A DNA stretch of 9,109 bases, from positions 1 to 9,109 of the forward strand of contig CAXTMA010000172.1 of the NCBI GenBank assembly GCA_964245015.1, read 5' to 3'. The notes beneath the pieces are model-generated. The model saw nothing but the letters and a program-made list of their open reading frames with translations, had not been told where the DNA came from and did no database searches. The DNA comes from RH-AL1 sp964245015. GTDB taxonomy: Bacteria; Pseudomonadota; Alphaproteobacteria; Rhizobiales; Beijerinckiaceae. This document shows positions 6,441 to 9,109 of this stretch, in pieces. Every line of letters starts with the position of its first letter. The first letter of the stretch is position 1. The position numbers and the translations under genes were made by a program.

Positions 6441-6470
6441 GACGTCAGCGCGCCGGGTTAAGTGACGTCA
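6441..6470. promoter_or_regulatory. Direct repeat GACGTCA upstream of flagellin, possible regulator site
   Basis: GACGTCA occurs at 6441-6447 and again at 6464-6470, 23 bases apart (about two helical turns). The second copy is part of the 8-bp palindrome TGACGTCA (6463-6470). The pair lies 33-62 bases upstream of the -35 of the candidate promoter, a plausible place for an activator of late flagellar genes. The regulator is unknown; the spacing and copy identity are seen, the function is inferred. Confidence 0.35.
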
Positions 6471-6499
6471 ATCCTAACGAAGCCTCAATTTTCCCCGGC

Positions 6500-7294
6500 T
6501 CACGAATATGAGCGGATGAGGTTGCCCACCAGCAGGTTCCAGCCGTCGATGAGCACGAAGAACAGCAGCTTCATCGGCAGCGAGATGATCGCCGGCGACA
6601 GCATCATCATGCCCATCGACATGGTCACGGTGGCAACGATCATGTCGATCACCAGGAAGGGCAGCACGATCAGGAAGCCGATCTCGAAGCCGCGGCGGAT
6701 CTCCGAGATCATGAAGGCCGGGATCAGGATGCGCAGGTCGACGGTCGTCTTGTCGGTCGTCTTGATGGAGCTTTGCGCGAGGTCGTCGAAGAGCTTGAGG
6801 TCCTTGTCGCGGACCTGAGCCAGCATGAACTGGCGAAACGGCGCGATGATCTTGGGGTAGGCGTCGGTTTCGCTGAGCTGGTTGTCGATGAGCGGCTTGA
6901 GGCCGGTCTGCCAGGATCGGTCAAAGGTCGGCGCCATCACGAAGAAGGTCATGAACAGCGACAAGGAGATCAGGATCAGGTTCGCCGGCGTGGTCTGCAG
7001 GCCGAGCCCGGAGCGCAGGAACGAGAAGGCGATGGCGAACCTCGTGAAGCTCGTCACCATGACGAGCAGCCCCGGCGCGATCGAGAGCACGGTCAGGATG
7101 CCGACGATCTGCACGATGCGCCCGGTCGCCGTGCTTCCGGCGGCGGGAACGAGCGAATTGAGGTCGGGCGTCTGCGCCAGGGCGGCGCACGGCAGGCCGG
7201 CCAGCACCAGGGTGCAGGCGGCAAGAAGCAGGCGGCGCCGGGACGAGGTCCACCCCGCCGGGCCGGCAACGCGGGTGGTGGAAGCGCTTTTCAT
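6500..7294 (-). CDS. fliP: FliP, flagellar type III export gate protein
   Basis: FliP assembles with FliQ and FliR into the export gate inside the MS ring. The 264-residue protein starts with a signal-peptide-like region (basic SSRRR, hydrophobic LLLAACTLVLAGL, likely cleavage after ALA at about residue 40); FliP is unusual among gate proteins in having a cleaved signal. Hydrophobic segments follow near 60-82, 102-122, 203-225 and 242-262. Family signatures are clear: TSFTRFAIAFSFLRSGLGLQ (81-100), PAFMISEIRRGFEIGFLIV (192-210) and MMMLSPAIISLPMKLLFFVL (229-248). I chose ATG 7294-7292; a TTG at 7303 in the same frame would add three residues. An AAGGA lies about 12 bases upstream of the ATG but only 3 from the TTG. 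It follows fliL by 60 bp, and fliQ and fliR are not in the window. Confidence 0.97.
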   Translation of the reverse strand: MKSASTTRVAGPAGWTSSRRRLLLAACTLVLAGLPCAALAQTPDLNSLVPAAGSTATGRIVQIVGILTVLSIAPGLLVMVTSFTRFAIAFSFLRSGLGLQTTPANLILISLSLFMTFFVMAPTFDRSWQTGLKPLIDNQLSETDAYPKIIAPFRQFMLAQVRDKDLKLFDDLAQSSIKTTDKTTVDLRILIPAFMISEIRRGFEIGFLIVLPFLVIDMIVATVTMSMGMMMLSPAIISLPMKLLFFVLIDGWNLLVGNLIRSYS

Positions 7295-7354
7295 CGGAGG
7301 CAAAGGTCCTTCGCGGCTCGGCGGATGGCTCCATCAGGGGCTCGATGGGAGAGC

Positions 7355-7855
7355 TCATTGCACGACGAGGTTCTCGATCATCACTTCGCGGACCTTGCCG
7401 TCCGAGCGCGTGCGGACGCGGTCGTTGAGATCCTCGCGCAACGCCTGCAGGCCGCTGGCGCCCTGCAGCTGGGACACCCTCAGCGTCTTCAGAAAGGCGA
7501 CGATGTCGTCGGTGATCTGGGCGGCGAGCACGTCGGGCATCTCCACCGCCTTTTTGGGGTAGATGATCGCGACCTGCAGCCTGACGCGCGTTTCCGCCGG
7601 CTCGGCGAGATTGGTGACGATGGGCGACAGTTCGCGAAGCTGCGTGTCGCCGGCATAGGGCGAGGGCTTGGGGGCCGCCTCCGCCGCGGCGGCAGCTGCA
7701 GCGGGCACGGCCTGGAGCTTGCCGGCGATCACCTTGCCCATCAGGCCGCCGCCGATGGCGGCGAGCACCGTCAGCGCCGCCACCGTGACGATGAGCGCGG
7801 ACTTGCGAGGCTTCTTGTCAGCCCCGTTGGCCGGCTTGCCGGACGCCTTCGCCAT
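7355..7855 (-). CDS. fliL: FliL, flagellar basal-body-associated stator protein
   Basis: FliL is a single-pass inner-membrane protein that surrounds the stator and supports torque. The 166-residue chain has a basic cytoplasmic tail (KKPRK), one membrane helix (about 19-40, SALIVTVAALTVLAAIGGGL), an Ala-rich linker (48-65) and a periplasmic FliL domain. The domain shows LRELSPIVTNLAEPAETRVRL, then the helix DVLAAQITDDIVAFLKTLRVSQL, then GLQALREDLNDRVR and the terminal VREVMIENLVVQ, all typical of the family. The start at 7855 is supported by a purine-rich GGGGAAGAG ending about 5 bases upstream. The stop at 7357-7355 overlaps an ATG in another frame, which I do not regard as a gene start. The order flgH-fliL-fliP is the usual rhizobial one. 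Confidence 0.95.
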   Translation of the reverse strand: MAKASGKPANGADKKPRKSALIVTVAALTVLAAIGGGLMGKVIAGKLQAVPAAAAAAAEAAPKPSPYAGDTQLRELSPIVTNLAEPAETRVRLQVAIIYPKKAVEMPDVLAAQITDDIVAFLKTLRVSQLQGASGLQALREDLNDRVRTRSDGKVREVMIENLVVQ

Positions 7856-7916
7856 CGATCTCTTCCCCGGTGCCGGCCCGCAGGACCCTGGATCGGAGCC
7901 GTCCCGAACCAGTGGA

Positions 7917-7929
7917 GCGCAACGTGCGC
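7917..7929. repeat. Short inverted repeat in the flgH-fliL spacer
   Basis: GCGCA (7917-7921), loop ACG, and TGCGC (7925-7929) form a 5-3-5 dyad about 21 bases after the flgH stop, in the 95 bp spacer before fliL. No T-run follows on the minus strand. It may be a processing or stabilising hairpin or chance. Apart from the fliL ribosome-binding site, I see nothing else in this spacer. Confidence 0.3.
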
Positions 7930-7950
7930 GGCGGTTTTCGGTCCGATGTT

Positions 7951-8655
7951 CTAGAAAGGCTTGACCGCATCGTAGATCTGCTGGCCCCAGGCCGGCTGCT
8001 GCACTTCGGTGAGGCGGCCGCGGCCGCCGTAGGAGATGCGGGCCTCGGCGATCTTCTCGTAGGAGATCGTGTTGTCCTTGGAAATGTCGCGCGGCCGCAC
8101 CAGGCCGGCGACGTAGACCTGCCGGATCTCGAAGTTCACCCTGACCTCCTGCGAGCCGCTGACCACGAGGTTGCCGTTGGGCAGCACCTCGGTGACCACG
8201 GCGGCGACGGAACTCTGGATCTTCTCCGACCTGTCGATGGTGCCCTGGCCGTTGGCCGAGCTTTTCGAAGCGCTGGTGAGCTGGCCGGTGAGGGCGAGGC
8301 TGCCGATCGAAAGGTTGGGCTGGTTCGAAACCTCGGAGTCGAGCGAGCGGTCGGTGGTGTTGCCCAGCGTCGCCTTGTCGTTGATGGAGATGAGGATGGT
8401 CAGCACGTCGCCGCGCTTCATCGCGCGCGGGTCCCGGTACAGGCTGGAGCCGTCCTGGTAGAGCGAGTTGAAGGCGGTCGGCTGCGTCGGCGATCCCGAT
8501 CCCTGGTGCGGCACCACGTTGGGCTGCAGGCCGGAGCCGACCGGCGTCAGGGTCGGCTCGCGCGCGATCTCCTGCGGACGGGTCGCGCAGCCGGCGAGAA
8601 CGAGCGACAGCCCGGCGGCGGCGGCCCAGGACGACGCGTGAGGCGGTTTCGCCAT
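7951..8655 (-). CDS. flgH: FlgH, flagellar L-ring lipoprotein
   Basis: FlgH forms the outer-membrane L ring that acts as a bushing for the rod. The 234-residue precursor has a lipoprotein signal peptide with lipobox LAGC and acylated Cys23. Family landmarks follow: FNSLYQDGSSLYRDPRAMKRGDVLTILI (about 62-90), a Ser/Asn-rich stretch containing SASKSSANGQGTIDRSEKI, VAAVVTEVLPNGNLVVSGSQEVRVN, and a C-terminus with VYVAGLVRPRDISKDNTISYEKIAEARI and GRGRLTEVQQPAWGQQIYD. Length is normal for the family. It starts 4 bases after the motE stop, and the GAGG sequence near its start partly overlaps that stop, so coupling to motE is likely. The stop is TAG. Confidence 0.97.
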   Translation of the reverse strand: MAKPPHASSWAAAAGLSLVLAGCATRPQEIAREPTLTPVGSGLQPNVVPHQGSGSPTQPTAFNSLYQDGSSLYRDPRAMKRGDVLTILISINDKATLGNTTDRSLDSEVSNQPNLSIGSLALTGQLTSASKSSANGQGTIDRSEKIQSSVAAVVTEVLPNGNLVVSGSQEVRVNFEIRQVYVAGLVRPRDISKDNTISYEKIAEARISYGGRGRLTEVQQPAWGQQIYDAVKPF

Positions 8656-8659
8656 CGCC

Positions 8660-9109
8660 TCAAAGCTTCTTGGCGGGCGCGGGCCCGGTGGCGGCGATCA
8701 GCGCGGCGAGCTTGGCCGCCCGCTCGGGCACGATCTCGTTGAAGATGGCGCTGGCCTGCCGGGGGGCCAGCTGCGTCAGCACGGCGGCGGCCATGTCGTC
8801 GTCCAGCGTCGAAATCTGCACCGCCGCCGTTTCCGGCCGCATCTTGGCGTAGATGCCGACGAGCTTCTCGCCGGCCTTCTTCTCGATCTCCGCCCGCTTC
8901 TCGGCCCAGCCGCGCAGCTCGGCCGTCTTGGCGTCCAGGGCCTGGATGCCCGCCTTGATGCGCGCTTCGAGGTCGTTGAGCCTGGCCGTCTGCCAGGCGA
9001 TGCGCGCGTCGCTGGCGGCGACGGCGATATTGGCGCAGTAGGTCTTCACGTCGCGCGAGGGGGCCTCGTCGGCGCCGGCGGCGGCCACCAGCGGCGCGCC
9101 GGCCAGGGT
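8660..9109 (-). CDS. motE: MotE, periplasmic chaperone for MotC (5' end outside window)
   Basis: The frame is open to the right edge. A GTG at 9088 is not taken as the start because the seven codons before it (TLAGAPL) look like the end of a signal peptide, so the true start lies outside. The visible 149 residues contain one cysteine (KTYCANIA), a charged helical segment likely to be coiled coil (NDLEARIKAGIQALDAKTAEL to KKAGEKLVGIY), and the conserved MotE-type C-terminus YAKMRPETAAVQ, LDDDMAAAVLTQL, APRQASAIFNEI. The C-terminal module is related to the MgtE N-terminal domain. In Sinorhizobium meliloti MotE is a periplasmic chaperone specific for MotC and works as a disulfide-linked dimer; the cysteine here may serve that role. 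Finding motE and motC in the same window agrees with this partnership. It is followed closely by flgH. Confidence 0.88.
   Translation of the reverse strand, partial: TLAGAPLVAAAGADEAPSRDVKTYCANIAVAASDARIAWQTARLNDLEARIKAGIQALDAKTAELRGWAEKRAEIEKKAGEKLVGIYAKMRPETAAVQISTLDDDMAAAVLTQLAPRQASAIFNEIVPERAAKLAALIAATGPAPAKKL

Noticed and set aside
6921..7358. A 145-codon minus-strand frame whose ATG overlaps the fliL stop (ATGA), as if coupled to it
   Set aside because: Most of it lies over fliP in another frame, and its product (Arg/Pro-rich after the first 25 residues) has no recognisable features. FliP accounts fully for the region.
9086..9088. GTG at 9088 as the motE start
   Set aside because: The in-frame codons before it continue to the window edge and read like the end of a signal peptide (TLAGAPL), which MotE needs to reach the periplasm.
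1..9109. Mobile elements, CRISPR, tRNA genes or an unknown accessory system
   Set aside because: Flagellar genes and short spacers account for the whole window; I saw no terminal inverted repeats, transposase-like frames, spaced repeat arrays or tRNA-like cloverleaf sequence.

Overview
The window is one stretch of a flagellar gene cluster, with every real gene on the minus strand. In transcription order (right to left) the genes are motE (5' end outside the window), flgH, fliL, fliP, a flagellin gene, fliF, a FliH-like gene, motB, motC, and the start of a fliK/motD-type gene that runs off the left edge. MotC and MotE are periplasmic motility proteins known essentially from rhizobia-type Alphaproteobacteria. 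Together with the motB-motC-fliK(motD) order, the motE-flgH-fliL-fliP-flagellin order and the high G+C content, this points to a member of the Hyphomicrobiales (Rhizobiales). I cannot name the genus.

Layout. The right third (7355-9109) holds motE, flgH and fliL: motE and flgH are almost contiguous (4 bp gap), and fliL follows flgH after a 95 bp spacer. fliP (6500-7294) supplies an inner-membrane component of the flagellar export gate. A 242 bp spacer (6258-6499) separates fliP from the flagellin gene (5352-6257). It holds a weak promoter-like pair, a direct repeat and a small inverted repeat. A 128 bp GC-rich spacer (5224-5351) with stem-loops separates flagellin from fliF. From fliF to the left edge the genes are packed: fliF/fliH-like overlap by 1 bp (TGATG), fliH-like/motB by 11 bp, motB/motC by 4 bp (GTGA), and motC/fliK by 4 bp (ATGA). 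This implies one translationally coupled unit.

Function. FliF builds the MS ring. The FliH-like protein would regulate the export ATPase. FliP is part of the export gate, FlgH forms the outer-membrane L ring, and flagellin forms the filament. FliL, MotB, MotC and MotE belong to the stator and torque machinery: MotC is thought to bind MotB in the periplasm and MotE to act as the MotC chaperone. FliK/MotD would control hook length. MotA, the rod genes and the other export genes must lie outside the window.

I see no mobile elements, tRNA or rRNA genes, CRISPR arrays or foreign-looking cargo. The very long plus-strand ORFs are antisense shadows of high-GC genes. This is a conserved housekeeping-type region and not an undescribed system. 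The points worth a second look are local: the uncertain fliF start with a perfect 12-bp inverted repeat beside it, the divergent FliH-like gene, the coupled MS-ring/stator operon, the flagellin upstream region, and low-complexity repeats in MotB and FliK.
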